From NCBI GenBank assembly GCA_017642855.1, contig JAEPOO010000001.1, positions 558,001 through 622,000 on the forward strand: a DNA stretch of 64,000 bases, written 5' to 3'. A program made the position numbers and the translations under genes. A model generated the notes under the pieces. That model ran no database searches and had not been told where the DNA came from. It saw only the letters and a list, made by a program, of their open reading frames with translations. The DNA comes from Pseudomonadales bacterium (GTDB lineage: Bacteria > Pseudomonadota > Gammaproteobacteria > Pseudomonadales > Azotimanducaceae). Shown in pieces: positions 1 to 8,814 of the stretch (positions are counted from its first letter, which is position 1; each line of letters starts with the position of its first letter).

Positions 1-1518
1 GTTGGTCTCTTTTCCAGTGGCTGGGTGAAGTTTAATTTCACGCCTGAAGTTGAAAACGAAATTATTTACATCAATGTTGAGCTGCCTTCAGGGACACCAT
101 ACTCAAGGGCGCTGGGTATTCTCGATCAATTGCAGCGGGCTGAACTGCAGTTGATTGAAGAGGTCAAAGCCGACGCAGAAGTAAAAGGCGGGACCGGTAA
201 ACTCATCGAGGGTTGGTACACGCGTTCCAGGCGGGATGGCGTGATAGCCATTGTGAAGCTTGCGCCGCCGGAGATCCGGGACCTCTCCGCCAAGGAAGCG
301 GCTACGCGTTTGCGTGAGTTGGTGGGGGAAGTCCCTGATGCTGACAATATCGAAGTCAACTACACGATGAACAATAACGGTCCGCAGCTCAGCTATGTGT
401 TGCGCCACCGTGATATGGATGTACTTCGTGCTGCCAGTAGTGATCTGCAGGCTCAACTCTATACCTATGACGGGACCTACTATGTCCGGGATAACCTCCG
501 CGGCGAAACGGATGAGTTACACCTGAGTCTCAAACCCGGTGCTGAAAAGCTTGGCATTACGCTCTCAGAGGTTTCTCGACAGGTTCGTCAGGCTTACTTT
601 GGCGAGGAAGTGCAGCGATTGCCCAGAGAAAATGGCGACGTGAAGGTCATGGTGAAGTATCCGAAGGCGCAGCGCCGAAACCTTGAGAGTTTGAATAACT
701 TCCGCGTCAGGACCATGGATGGTCGTCAGGTGCCACTGCTTTCTGTTGTGGATATTGAGCTGACGACGGGTGTTCAGCAAATTCAGCGCAGGGATGGTGA
801 ACGTATGGTGCGTGTGTCCGCCCACGTTGCTGATGATCTCACCAACGACATCAATATGAATGTCTCAGATACGTTCCTGCCTGAGCTGAAAAAGAAATAC
901 CCCGAACTCAGGATCGGTAAGAGTGGTCGACAGGAAGCCGAAGAAGAATTCTTTAGTGAGATTGGCTCGCTTTACATGGTGGCGTTCTTCTCCATGTATG
1001 CGCTGATTGCGATCGCTTTCCGTTCTTACTTTTTGCCACTGCTCATCATGACGGCAATACCGTTCGGCTTTATGGGCGCGGTTTACGGACACCTGATCTT
1101 TGGTGTACCGATGGCGCTGTTTTCTTACTTTGGAATTGGCGCGGCCGCGGGCGTGGTCGTGAATGACAACCTTGTGCTTGTTGATCTTATAGGACGCCTG
1201 CGTGAGCAGGGAAAATCGATTGTGGAGGCTGTGGTCGAAGCCGGGGTCACGCGTTTCCGGCCCATACTGCTGACCTCGGTGACGACCTTCGTTGGATTGA
1301 TGCCAATCATGGCTGAGCGGTCAACGGACGCGCAGTTCCTCAAGCCAGCGGTACTGTCACTGGCATTCGGTGTTCTTTTCGCCTTGTTTGTCACGCTTTT
1401 GATGGTGCCTGCGCTTTATTGTATCGGAGGAGACATTAAGTCAGGGTCGAAACAGGTCAGCACTAAACTGCGTGGGCTGCTTGGTTCCGGCCTGGAAGCG
1501 CTCGGGGCGAAGCATTAG
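1..1518 (+). CDS. RND efflux transporter, C-terminal part (5' truncated)
   Basis: The frame is open from base 1, so the gene begins upstream of the window; a GTG at 25 is internal. The protein is the second half of an AcrB/CusA-like inner-membrane RND pump, a proton-driven exporter that works with a periplasmic adaptor and an outer-membrane channel. The first ~300 residues are porter/docking-type periplasmic sequence (start FNFTPEVENE, typical of the loop after TM7). A run of membrane segments follows from about residue 325 to 475, including FFSMYALIAIAFRSYFLPLL and the TM10-11 region with GVVVNDNLVLVDLI. The substrate cannot be told from this part. The stop overlaps the stop of the convergent GST gene by four bases (TTAG). 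Confidence 0.9.
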   Translation, partial: VGLFSSGWVKFNFTPEVENEIIYINVELPSGTPYSRALGILDQLQRAELQLIEEVKADAEVKGGTGKLIEGWYTRSRRDGVIAIVKLAPPEIRDLSAKEAATRLRELVGEVPDADNIEVNYTMNNNGPQLSYVLRHRDMDVLRAASSDLQAQLYTYDGTYYVRDNLRGETDELHLSLKPGAEKLGITLSEVSRQVRQAYFGEEVQRLPRENGDVKVMVKYPKAQRRNLESLNNFRVRTMDGRQVPLLSVVDIELTTGVQQIQRRDGERMVRVSAHVADDLTNDINMNVSDTFLPELKKKYPELRIGKSGRQEAEEEFFSEIGSLYMVAFFSMYALIAIAFRSYFLPLLIMTAIPFGFMGAVYGHLIFGVPMALFSYFGIGAAAGVVVNDNLVLVDLIGRLREQGKSIVEAVVEAGVTRFRPILLTSVTTFVGLMPIMAERSTDAQFLKPAVLSLAFGVLFALFVTLLMVPALYCIGGDIKSGSKQVSTKLRGLLGSGLEALGAKH

Positions 1519-2120
1519 TCCAACGCTTGTGCTCGGGCGAGGGACTCTCTCGCGTAGCAGCGCGTTTGCCAGTCCACGACGTTTGGAAAATCTGACAGAT
1601 CGAATTTGATCATATCCAGCAGCAGCATGACACTGGAGACATTCAGGTCGGCAATCGTAAAGCGATTTCCAACCAGGTAATCGCGAGTCTCGAGATGTTC
1701 ATCTAGCACTTTCATCGGTCTTGGGAGTGCCTCGATGGCTTCATCCATGGCTCTCTGATTCATGTTGTCCTTGTGCAACATGATCTGGATGATCACCTGC
1801 ATCTGCAGAAACTCAATCTCGCTGATACCCCAGACACTCCATTGGTTGATCTGCGCTTCCAGCTCTGCTGAGTTCGGATAAAGCTCAGGCTTGTATTTGC
1901 GAGCCAGGTAAAGGTTGATTGCCATGGACTCGAACAGGGTGACATCATCATCCACCAGTGCTGGGATTCGTCCGTTCGGATTGACGCCCAAATACTCGTC
2001 GGTTTTGGATTCTCTAAAGAAATGGGTCGCAACGTGCACGTATTCAATCCCTACTTCCTCAATCGCCCAGAGGGATCGGATTGCCCGCGAGCGGGACACG
2101 CCATAGATGGTTGTTGCCAT
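1515..2120 (-). CDS. glutathione S-transferase family protein
   Basis: A 201-residue soluble protein of normal GST length. The N-terminal thioredoxin-like domain (about 1-80) ends in the classic glutathione-site stretch NPNGRIPALVDDD followed by LFESMAINLYLARKY, with the cis-Pro and the Glu-Ser pair that holds the gamma-glutamyl group. The C-terminal helical domain contains the conserved N-capping region FTIADLNVSS. It probably conjugates or reduces electrophiles with glutathione. The substrate is unknown. The SRSRAIR segment at residues 9-15 supplies the likely catalytic Ser region. It is convergent with the RND gene, and a STAS-like gene lies just upstream on the same strand. Confidence 0.9.
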   Translation of the reverse strand: MATTIYGVSRSRAIRSLWAIEEVGIEYVHVATHFFRESKTDEYLGVNPNGRIPALVDDDVTLFESMAINLYLARKYKPELYPNSAELEAQINQWSVWGISEIEFLQMQVIIQIMLHKDNMNQRAMDEAIEALPRPMKVLDEHLETRDYLVGNRFTIADLNVSSVMLLLDMIKFDLSDFPNVVDWQTRCYARESLARAQALD

Positions 2121-2153
2121 TTGATGATGCTCTGTGTTGACCAGGGCAAAGCA

Positions 2154-2600
2154 TTATAAAGCTTTGGGGGCACTGACGCCGGCAGTCAGCCAACTGATTG
2201 CGTCATCGTAGTGGATAAACACCTCGAGCTCCCGAGGCATGGCTTCGGCAAGCTCCTTGTAAAGGCGCGCATTGGCGGCGTCTTGGGGTTCAGCGACGAG
2301 AATAGCGGTTTTGCCCCCCTTCATCCGTGACCAGAGTTCCGTGGATCCTTCGACCATTTCGAGAATATCCGTGAAGCCGATTTCTACGCGAACCGTATTG
2401 ATTTCCCACAAGACAGGTGTTTCAGGGTCATAACCCGGTGTCAGATAAAGCTCACGTTGGGCTTCGATCACTTCCTGAGTCGTCAAGGCATCTGTCACCC
2501 GCTGGATGGCGAAGGGGTGGCCCGAGTTAATGATGGTTTCGACAGGCATAGGTGTCTTTAGTGCGGAAACGCCGGGCATTTTAGTGAACCGGTTGGACAT
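2154..2600 (-). CDS. STAS/SpoIIAA-like domain protein
   Basis: A 148-residue soluble protein without signal peptide. I do not recognise a named family member, but the layout matches short STAS/SpoIIAA-like proteins: an N-terminal beta hairpin (FAIQRVTDALTTQEVIEAQR), a central strand (PVLWEINTV), a strand GKTAILVAEPQD followed by a helix, and the closing EVFIHYDDAISWL. The same pattern is found in the 130-residue protein at 56698-57090 and in a broken copy near 14.2 kb, so this genome carries a small paralogous family. The likely role is a regulatory or binding domain, which is inference. It lies 33 bases upstream of the GST gene on the same strand and may share its transcript. Confidence 0.7.
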   Translation of the reverse strand: MSNRFTKMPGVSALKTPMPVETIINSGHPFAIQRVTDALTTQEVIEAQRELYLTPGYDPETPVLWEINTVRVEIGFTDILEMVEGSTELWSRMKGGKTAILVAEPQDAANARLYKELAEAMPRELEVFIHYDDAISWLTAGVSAPKAL

Positions 2601-2690
2601 TCAAGTAAGTAGTTTGTAACTGGAATGTGGTGATCCCCTACAGTTGGTACACTTCTACGCTCGCAATGCGTCTTAAGCCTGGTTGTTCAT

Positions 2691-4880
2691 ATGTGCCGTT
2701 GGTTGGCATTCTGTCTGATCTTGATTTGTTTACCCAATTTCGCGCAAGCGTCGGTTTATGTGGGTTCTGAAACCTGTCGTGATTGCCATGCGGATGCATG
2801 GGAAGCATGGCGTTCATCACACCACTTTCAAGCGATGTTACCGGCATCAGATGAATCAGTGCTTGGGGACTTTGACGGTTCGAGCCAGGAGCACCATGAG
2901 GTCCGGTGGAAGATGAGTCGGGACGAAACGGGGTTCTTTGCAAGCTATGAGCGTGGTGAGCAGGTAAGCCAATTACCGATCCGTTACACCTTTGGGTTCA
3001 GCCCCCTTCAGCAGTATCTCGCGGAAGTCGATGATGGACGTCTGCAGGCGTTGAACATCGCCTGGGACAGTCGATCTGAGGAGTCGGGTGGGCAGCGATG
3101 GTTCCACCTAAGAGAAAGCCTGGAAGAGGATTCACCCTTCACCTGGAACAGGCACTTCCAGAATTGGAATGGTCGGTGCGCTGAGTGCCACAGTACTCAT
3201 GTTGAAAAGACATTCGATCGGGAAACGGGCGACTACACGACAACATTTTCTGAGCCCAATGTCGGTTGTGAATCCTGCCACGGACCCGCCAGAGAACATG
3301 TGACAGCAGCTAGGATGGGTGAATTTAGACCGCTGTTTAACGCGCCGGACACGCTGAGCTGGCAATTTAAAGAATCATCGATTGCCGCCAGTCAAGGTGA
3401 GGCTTCAGATGCGCATATCGACATGTGTGGTGGCTGTCATGCCAGGCGCAGCGTGATTGGTGAGATTGCTCCTGGAGCGGACTTCCATGACCAATATGAT
3501 CTGACGTTTCTGGATCCCGGTTTGTACCATGCAGACGGCCAGATACTCGACGAGGTGTTCGTCCTCGGTTCATTTCTGCAAAGCCGAATGCATGGGGCAG
3601 GGGTGACCTGTATGAACTGTCATGATGCCCATAGTGGTCAGGTGTTGTTTGATGACAATCGCTTATGCGCCCAGTGTCACAACCCGGTGAAATATGATGT
3701 GGTCTCCCATACTTTGCATAAACCAGCCGCGCCCGGAGCGGCCTGTGTTGATTGCCACATGCCCGCGACGACTTACATGCTGGTGGATGACCGAAGAGAT
3801 CACCGTTTTGGTATCCCGGATCCAGCATTAACGATCACTCACGATGTGCCAAATGCCTGCAATGGCTGCCATGAAGATAAAACCGCTGAGTGGTCTGCGG
3901 CGGAGATAGGTCAGAAAAATTCAACGGATGAATTTGCGTTGGTGCATTTCGGCCTGCGCTCTCTGGATCCCTTGTCTGTTCCTCGAGCCATTCGATATGT
4001 AAACAACGCCAACGAACCGGTTCTGCGTCGCGCGACCATTCTGGCGGCACTTCCGATGACGGAAGAGACCATTCGTGTGGCCTTAAAGCAAATGGAATCT
4101 GACGAAACCCTATTGAGACAGGCAGCGGCAAGAAAGCTGGGTGAGGCGCCTGCGATTGTGCGGCAGATGACGTTGCCAAGTCTGGCGGGCGATTCACAGC
4201 TGGTCGTTCAGCGAGAGGCCGGCAGATCGCTTGTCAGTCTGGCGGGGGAGGTGAGTGCAGAGGATTTTGCTCTGGTCCTGCCGCAGATTACGACATACCG
4301 AAACAGTCTTGAGCCCGCTGCTGACTTACCTTCCGCCATGACAGAGATTGCTCGGATTGACCTGAATCTTGGGAGGCAGGATGATGCAAAGTTGACTCTG
4401 CAGGCTGCGCTTCGCCAGGAACCTCACTATGTCCCTGCGTTACTTAATCTAGCCGATATTTATCGCGAGGAAGGCGAAGCCGAGTCCGCAGGCAAGTTGC
4501 TTGAGAAGGCAGTGGAAGTAGCACCGGACAGTGGCGCAGCGAATCACAGTTATGGGCTTTATCTGGTGCGTCAGGAAAAGACCGAAGAGGCTCTGTATTT
4601 TTTGCAGCAGGCGACACAGCGGGCAGATGCGTCGCCGCGATTTGCGTATGTTTATGCGGTCGCTCTGGATGCGGGTAACAGGACGGCTGAATCCGTTGAA
4701 GTACTCCGCAACGCTTCGAAAGTCTGGCCCAATCAGTTTGACCTTCTCATGCTTGAGGTGCTCTATCGTGAAAAAACAGGCTTGCTATCTGGTATTCAAT
4801 CACCGCTCAGGGCGTTGGCTCGATTGGCGCCTCAAGAACAGCAGGTCCAGCAGCGACTTCAGCGTTACGGGGTAATGTAG
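2691..4880 (+). CDS. exported octahaem c-type cytochrome with TPR region
   Basis: A 729-residue protein with a signal peptide (cleavage predicted after AQA, about residue 20) and eight CxxCH haem-attachment motifs in the first ~400 residues: CRDCH at 29-33, then CAECH, CESCH, CGGCH, CMNCH, CAQCH, CVDCH and CNGCH. Residues ~420-550 are helical and HEAT-like, and ~560-720 form TPR-type repeats (DLNLGRQDDAKLTLQAAL, ALLNLADIYREEGEAESAGK). The protein must act in the periplasm as an electron carrier or multihaem redox enzyme. The haem domain resembles the cytochrome c554/octahaem superfamily, and the TPR half suggests docking to a partner. No partner oxidoreductase is adjacent. Substrate unknown. 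Confidence 0.85.
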   Translation: MCRWLAFCLILICLPNFAQASVYVGSETCRDCHADAWEAWRSSHHFQAMLPASDESVLGDFDGSSQEHHEVRWKMSRDETGFFASYERGEQVSQLPIRYTFGFSPLQQYLAEVDDGRLQALNIAWDSRSEESGGQRWFHLRESLEEDSPFTWNRHFQNWNGRCAECHSTHVEKTFDRETGDYTTTFSEPNVGCESCHGPAREHVTAARMGEFRPLFNAPDTLSWQFKESSIAASQGEASDAHIDMCGGCHARRSVIGEIAPGADFHDQYDLTFLDPGLYHADGQILDEVFVLGSFLQSRMHGAGVTCMNCHDAHSGQVLFDDNRLCAQCHNPVKYDVVSHTLHKPAAPGAACVDCHMPATTYMLVDDRRDHRFGIPDPALTITHDVPNACNGCHEDKTAEWSAAEIGQKNSTDEFALVHFGLRSLDPLSVPRAIRYVNNANEPVLRRATILAALPMTEETIRVALKQMESDETLLRQAAARKLGEAPAIVRQMTLPSLAGDSQLVVQREAGRSLVSLAGEVSAEDFALVLPQITTYRNSLEPAADLPSAMTEIARIDLNLGRQDDAKLTLQAALRQEPHYVPALLNLADIYREEGEAESAGKLLEKAVEVAPDSGAANHSYGLYLVRQEKTEEALYFLQQATQRADASPRFAYVYAVALDAGNRTAESVEVLRNASKVWPNQFDLLMLEVLYREKTGLLSGIQSPLRALARLAPQEQQVQQRLQRYGVM

Positions 4881-4884
4881 GGTT

Positions 4885-5031
4885 TTAGTGGTTGCTTTTG
4901 CGTCGGTCGGGGTTTTTTCGGCGCGGGTTTGCTTCCTCAACCACGCGGTCTGCGCCTCGGCGATCAATGTTGGAGTCTCTTCGATCCGATGGTCCCTTTC
5001 GTCGTTCAACGCGTTCGTTATCGTCAGTCAT
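4885..5031 (-). CDS. small Arg-rich DRR-repeat protein (48 aa)
   Basis: A short open frame runs from ATG at 5031 to TAA at 4885, with an in-frame TAG only three codons upstream, so the ATG fixes the start. The product is highly polar and repeats a DRR/ERR signature: ERRKGPSDRRDSNIDRR, then NPRRKNPDRRKSN. Similar Arg-Arg-spaced segments occur at the N termini of many PilZ-type proteins and in tiny proteobacterial proteins of unknown function. The repeats argue for real coding sequence, but no strong ribosome site is visible. It follows the alpha/beta hydrolase gene by about 90 bases on the same strand. Function unknown. Confidence 0.45.
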   Translation of the reverse strand: MTDDNERVERRKGPSDRRDSNIDRRGADRVVEEANPRRKNPDRRKSNH

Positions 5032-5121
5032 GTGTGTCTACTGCATGTTGGTTTTCGATCAGTCTGGCTGAGAATAATGACTCAGTTCACCGGTTTCAAT
5101 GGCCGCTGTCGGCACAAGAAA

Positions 5122-5958
5122 TCAGTCGGTTCGAGAAGACCCATAGTCCTTGGTGGTGTCGAGCTTGATGAACCGGTCAATTATCGTGACAAGTTTGTAT
5201 TCGAAGAGGTTGTTATGTCCCGCACCCTTTACGCCGTTGAATTCCTTGGGTTGGGCCGCCAGGTGAAACAATTGAAATCCACTCTCCATGGGAACGACCT
5301 GATCTGCAGTTCCATGCACCACCATCAAAGGCATATCGATCCTGTCGATGTAATCCGAACTGAGCCAGGTGTCTTTCAGCAGGCGACGCACCGGTAAAAA
5401 CGGATAGCTGGCTTCTGCACGCTCGAGCACAGATAACATGGGTGCCAGTAGAATCAGTGCATAGGCATCCCGCTCTGCAGCGAGTTTTACCGCGACGGCG
5501 CTGCCCAGGGATTCCCCCATTAGGACGATTCGATCAGAGGGAATGCCTCGTTCACGCAGGTGGTCGTAACCGGCATTCGCGGCTTCCATGAGAGAGGCTT
5601 CCGTGGGTTCGCCCTCGCTGCCACCATACCCTGGATAACCCAGCAGGTAGACGCCGAAACCAGCACCCTGGAGCTTTCGGAGATTATCAGCGCGAGTTCC
5701 GACTGAGCCGGCGTTGCCGTGCATGTAGAGTAATGTCGGCATGCCTGGTTGCGCGCCGCTGAACCAGGAATAGAGGGTTCTGTCTCCAGAAATTTTGAGC
5801 TCGTGTTCACGGACCAGGTCGAGCCCGGTATCTGCCGGTGAAATTCTTTCGGTACTCGGAAAGTAAAGCAGGTCGCGTTGATGGGTGTGTACGAACCAGA
5901 CGAGCACCGCGTATCCGCCAAGGACGATCAGTATGGAGAAGAATGCTTTCATAAACAC
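5122..5958 (-). CDS. alpha/beta hydrolase, BEM46/ABHD13-like
   Basis: A 278-residue protein with an N-terminal membrane anchor (residues 4-23) followed by a periplasm-facing alpha/beta hydrolase fold. The nucleophile elbow is MGESLGS with Ser150. The acid is Asp219 in HGTADQVVP and the base His248 in GAGHNN. The GYPGYGGSEGEP segment is typical of the BEM46/YfhR group of membrane-anchored serine hydrolases. The substrate is unknown, probably an ester or thioester. It sits nine bases after the methyltransferase gene on the same strand and is likely co-transcribed with it. Confidence 0.88.
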   Translation of the reverse strand: MFMKAFFSILIVLGGYAVLVWFVHTHQRDLLYFPSTERISPADTGLDLVREHELKISGDRTLYSWFSGAQPGMPTLLYMHGNAGSVGTRADNLRKLQGAGFGVYLLGYPGYGGSEGEPTEASLMEAANAGYDHLRERGIPSDRIVLMGESLGSAVAVKLAAERDAYALILLAPMLSVLERAEASYPFLPVRRLLKDTWLSSDYIDRIDMPLMVVHGTADQVVPMESGFQLFHLAAQPKEFNGVKGAGHNNLFEYKLVTIIDRFIKLDTTKDYGSSRTD

Positions 5959-5967
5959 GCCATCTTA

Positions 5968-6612
5968 TCAGGCTCGCGTAAAGCGAAAGATAGATCCGTC
6001 GAAGGGGATACCGAGTTCGTCAACAGATTGCGGGTCTGAGACCTCTACCTGGTAGTTAAGTGCTTTCATGTCGGTAATCACGTGTTCAGACTGGCCACGA
6101 TCCGGATCGACGATGATAATTTTACCCTGGTGCGCTAAGTGACGATCGAGGAAGCCAGCAAGATTCTTGATGTGTTTCGGCTCGTACAGGATGTCGCTGC
6201 CAATAATCAGATCAAATTCTCCGAGATTGAGCGCAGGATCACTCCAGGAGCCTTCGACAAAAGGAATGACCGGCGACGTGTTAAGTCTTGAGTTGTCGTC
6301 CAGTAGTTCTCGAGTAACCGGATGAATATCCATAGCGGTAATGTCTTCACCCAACCGATTGAGCAGGTGACTGGCGAGCGCCATACCGCAGCCGATCTCG
6401 AGAATCTTTTTCTGTGCTAATGATTCAGCCAGCAGGAGTTTTGAAAGGACTTCTGCAGAAGTCCAGACGATACCGAACAGGGGAAAAGCGTCACGACTGA
6501 TCCCGGCAGCTTCAGCTGCGCCACCGGTGTCGATGTATTGGTCAAGATCGCGAAGCGTTCGAAGGCGTATCTTGTGTGGACCGACCTGGTAGTCCTGATA
6601 ACGGAATTTCAT
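5968..6612 (-). CDS. SAM-dependent methyltransferase, METTL/Nnt1-like
   Basis: A 214-residue class I methyltransferase. Motif I is ILEIGCGMALASHLL, followed by the acidic ribose-binding strand ITAMDIHP. The post-motif segment DLIIGSDILYEPKHI is the pattern of the family-16 (protein-lysine or nicotinamide-type) methyltransferases. The N-terminal PLFGIVWTSAEVL corresponds to the region where this family carries its GxxxWxxA motif. It may methylate a protein side chain, but the target is not deducible. Start codons and stops of the three genes 7640-5122 (minus) are within 5-9 bases of each other, indicating an operon. Confidence 0.8.
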   Translation of the reverse strand: MKFRYQDYQVGPHKIRLRTLRDLDQYIDTGGAAEAAGISRDAFPLFGIVWTSAEVLSKLLLAESLAQKKILEIGCGMALASHLLNRLGEDITAMDIHPVTRELLDDNSRLNTSPVIPFVEGSWSDPALNLGEFDLIIGSDILYEPKHIKNLAGFLDRHLAHQGKIIIVDPDRGQSEHVITDMKALNYQVEVSDPQSVDELGIPFDGSIFRFTRA

Positions 6613-6617
6613 GCTAC

Positions 6618-7640
6618 CTACGGTAGCATTCGCGTCTCACCGACTGCCAGTACCCAGAAGTCGTCCTCAGCAATACCATGTTCATCTAATGCGTCGGCCA
6701 GGTCTTCAAGCGGCTGGTCTATGGCTTCATAGGTCAGTTGAAAGGTGCCGGCGTGAATGCCCACACTTTGTTTTGCATTCAATTCCTTGTGGGCACGCGC
6801 AGCCTCGTCGGGATTGAGGTGCACATCGGCCATAAACCAGCGTGGTTCATAGGCACCGATGGGTAGAAGCGCCAGTTCAAACTCTCCGAAAGTTTCACCA
6901 GCATCGGTAAAGTGCACGTCATAGCCGGTGTCCCCGGCAAAATAGATGTTGCCCGATGGTGTTTCGATCACAAATGAGCCCCAAAGCGTTTTCATCTGAT
7001 CAACGAGTCCTCGGCCGCTGCGATGTCGGCACTCCGTAAAGGTGAAGATGAAGTCACCCATGGTGTGATGGTCGTTCCAGTTGAGATCCCGGTGATTCGA
7101 CAGTCCGAGTCCGTCGAACAGGAGCCCGTTCCCGATACCTGCGAGAATCAGTGGTTCTTTGTCCTGACGACTCACCAGATCTCGTAAGGTTTGTTCGTCC
7201 AGGTGGTCATAGTGATTATGGCTGATCAGGATGACATCAATGTCCGGAAGATCTTCCATGGCGACGCCTGGCGCATGAACCCGTGCGGGTCCGGCCCACT
7301 GAAAGGGGCTGGCTCGCTTTGAATAGATGGGATCCGTGAGGATGTTCAGGCCATCCACCTGGATCAGCAGGGTGGAGTGATTAATGTAGGTAACGGATAT
7401 GCCTGAATCTGAGGCGGGGACCTCCTGTTGTGTGATCTCTATCCAGGACGGCCATTTCTCGGCGATGGTCAGAGATCCCCACCCCAGCTTGATCATGTCG
7501 GTGGGTGACTTGACCATAGGTGTCCGGTTGACGAACACTTTGCCATTGAAGTTGCTCATTGGGTCACCTCGATAGCCCGGAGCAGCGACACAGCCGGCCA
7601 ACAGGACGACGATTAGGGTAATGACAAAGTAGCGGTTCAT
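6618..7640 (-). CDS. metallo-beta-lactamase-fold lipoprotein (NAPE-PLD/UlaG-like)
   Basis: ATG at 7640 gives a 340-residue protein with a lipoprotein signal (MNRYFVITLIVVLLAGC, lipobox LAGC). An in-frame upstream extension is ignored because it would bury this signal. The metal-binding motif ISHNHYDHLD and later HRSGRGL, FAGDTGYDVHF and GIHAGTF place it in the NAPE-PLD/UlaG-like branch of the metallo-beta-lactamase fold, usually phosphodiesterases or lactonases. It should be anchored at the outer or inner membrane facing the periplasm. The substrate is unknown. It is the first gene of a three-gene minus-strand operon and is transcribed divergently from the ABM gene at 7720. Confidence 0.85.
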   Translation of the reverse strand: MNRYFVITLIVVLLAGCVAAPGYRGDPMSNFNGKVFVNRTPMVKSPTDMIKLGWGSLTIAEKWPSWIEITQQEVPASDSGISVTYINHSTLLIQVDGLNILTDPIYSKRASPFQWAGPARVHAPGVAMEDLPDIDVILISHNHYDHLDEQTLRDLVSRQDKEPLILAGIGNGLLFDGLGLSNHRDLNWNDHHTMGDFIFTFTECRHRSGRGLVDQMKTLWGSFVIETPSGNIYFAGDTGYDVHFTDAGETFGEFELALLPIGAYEPRWFMADVHLNPDEAARAHKELNAKQSVGIHAGTFQLTYEAIDQPLEDLADALDEHGIAEDDFWVLAVGETRMLP

Positions 7641-7719
7641 GGTGCGTCTAGTGTTTTGGTTAATTACGTGCCAGATTGTCAGTTGGATGATGCTTGTATA
7701 AAACCAATTGGGAGTAAAC

Positions 7720-8025
7720 ATGATTGTCGTTAACGCAGTAATCGAGGCCTCTGAAGAAAACATTGATGCGATGCGAGAAGCCATCGCCATCATGGAAAAG
7801 AAAAGCCAGGCAGAATCTGGATGTCATGACTACACGTTTTCCATCGAGATGAACGATCCAACCAAGATTCGTATCACCGAAAAGTGGGAATCCATGGCGG
7901 ACCTGGAAGCACATTTCAGAGAACCACACATGGCGGACTTTCAGCAGGCGATGGGTGCTCATCCTCCAAAGAGTGTCGTCGCGAACTTCTTTGAAGCAAC
8001 CGAAATCCCTGGTCCAGGTCAGTAA
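7720..8025 (+). CDS. antibiotic biosynthesis monooxygenase (ABM/YgiN-like) family protein
   Basis: A 101-residue ferredoxin-like alpha/beta barrel protein. ATG at 7720 is preceded by GGGAG five bases upstream, which decides against the in-frame TTG at 7708. The family signature is MIVVNAVIEAS, the central CHDYTFSIEMNDPTKI and KWESMADLEAHFREPHMADF. Relatives act as cofactor-independent quinol oxygenases or haem-degrading enzymes, usually as dimers. Here it opens a plus-strand run ending in TcuA/TcuB, only three bases before the isomerase gene, so a role in that pathway (for example quinone or aldehyde protection) is possible but inferred. Confidence 0.85.
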   Translation: MIVVNAVIEASEENIDAMREAIAIMEKKSQAESGCHDYTFSIEMNDPTKIRITEKWESMADLEAHFREPHMADFQQAMGAHPPKSVVANFFEATEIPGPGQ

Positions 8026-8028
8026 TTC

Positions 8029-8814
8029 ATGTCTGAACCACTCTGGGCGTTAGCAGCGGGTTGTGTACCGGATGCTCTGCCCTGGGATATCCCCCGCATT
8101 GCTGACGCAGGGGGATTTCGCAGCAGTGGCATGTGGATTGATCCTGAAACCACCTGGGATAACCGGGCGTTGTCGAAGACCAAAGCCGCTTTGTCGGAGA
8201 CAGGCATCCAGTTAGTGGATGTTGAAGCACTCTGGCTCGCGGGGGGTGAGAAAGCGAGTGACACCCACAAACTCGCGGTGGATGCGGGGTTGGAACTTGG
8301 TGCCCGCAATGTGCTCGTGGTGTCTGTTCATGAAGATTACGAGGCTTCAGTCGCCCAATTCCGTGATATCTGTGACCGGGCTGGAGATGGAAACATCAGA
8401 ATTAACCTGGAGTTTGGTGAGTTCACAAACATTCGATCACTGTCGGCCGCGAGGAATTTCATCGCTGCCGTCGATCATCCTAAGGCGGGTATCCTGATTG
8501 ACCTGATGCACTTGAACAGAGCTGGCGACTCGGTGCCGATGCTTCAGTCCGATGAATTTTCCTATGTTCAGGCCTGCGACTTTCTGCAATCGTCTGCTTT
8601 CATGGCCGGTCAGGACTACATTGATGCCGCGGTTGATCATCGATACTGCCTGGGCGAGGGAGAAGCGAAGCGATCTGCTATCGAAGCTGTATGTGTTGCG
8701 AATATGGATGTCAGCCTGGAAATTCGATCCAAGGACTTGCGAGACCGGTTTCCTGATCCGATGGAACGGTCAAAACAGATTTTTCAGCGGTGCGATCGGG
8801 GTGCCTACAGTTGA
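8029..8814 (+). CDS. sugar phosphate isomerase/epimerase-type TIM-barrel protein
   Basis: A 261-residue AP-endonuclease-2-like TIM barrel. Features are MSEPLWALAAGC at the first strand, DVEALWLAGGEK, the metal-site strands INLEFGEFTNI (Glu ligand), AGILIDLMHLNRAGD (Asp and His) and VSLEIRSKDLRDRF (Glu). This matches xylose-isomerase-like epimerases, which use a divalent metal on sugars, sugar acids or inositols. The true substrate is unknown. The next gene starts at a TTG overlapping this stop (TTGA), implying coupled translation with the cupin-like protein and TcuA. Confidence 0.8.
   Translation: MSEPLWALAAGCVPDALPWDIPRIADAGGFRSSGMWIDPETTWDNRALSKTKAALSETGIQLVDVEALWLAGGEKASDTHKLAVDAGLELGARNVLVVSVHEDYEASVAQFRDICDRAGDGNIRINLEFGEFTNIRSLSAARNFIAAVDHPKAGILIDLMHLNRAGDSVPMLQSDEFSYVQACDFLQSSAFMAGQDYIDAAVDHRYCLGEGEAKRSAIEAVCVANMDVSLEIRSKDLRDRFPDPMERSKQIFQRCDRGAYS

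Noticed and set aside
4888..5397. Plus-strand open frame of 169 codons
   Set aside because: It runs antisense to the DRR-repeat frame and the alpha/beta hydrolase, and reads as low-complexity shadow.
6618..7793. Longer N terminus of the metallo-hydrolase lipoprotein starting near 7793
   Set aside because: It would place 51 residues before a textbook lipoprotein signal and overlap the divergent ABM gene.
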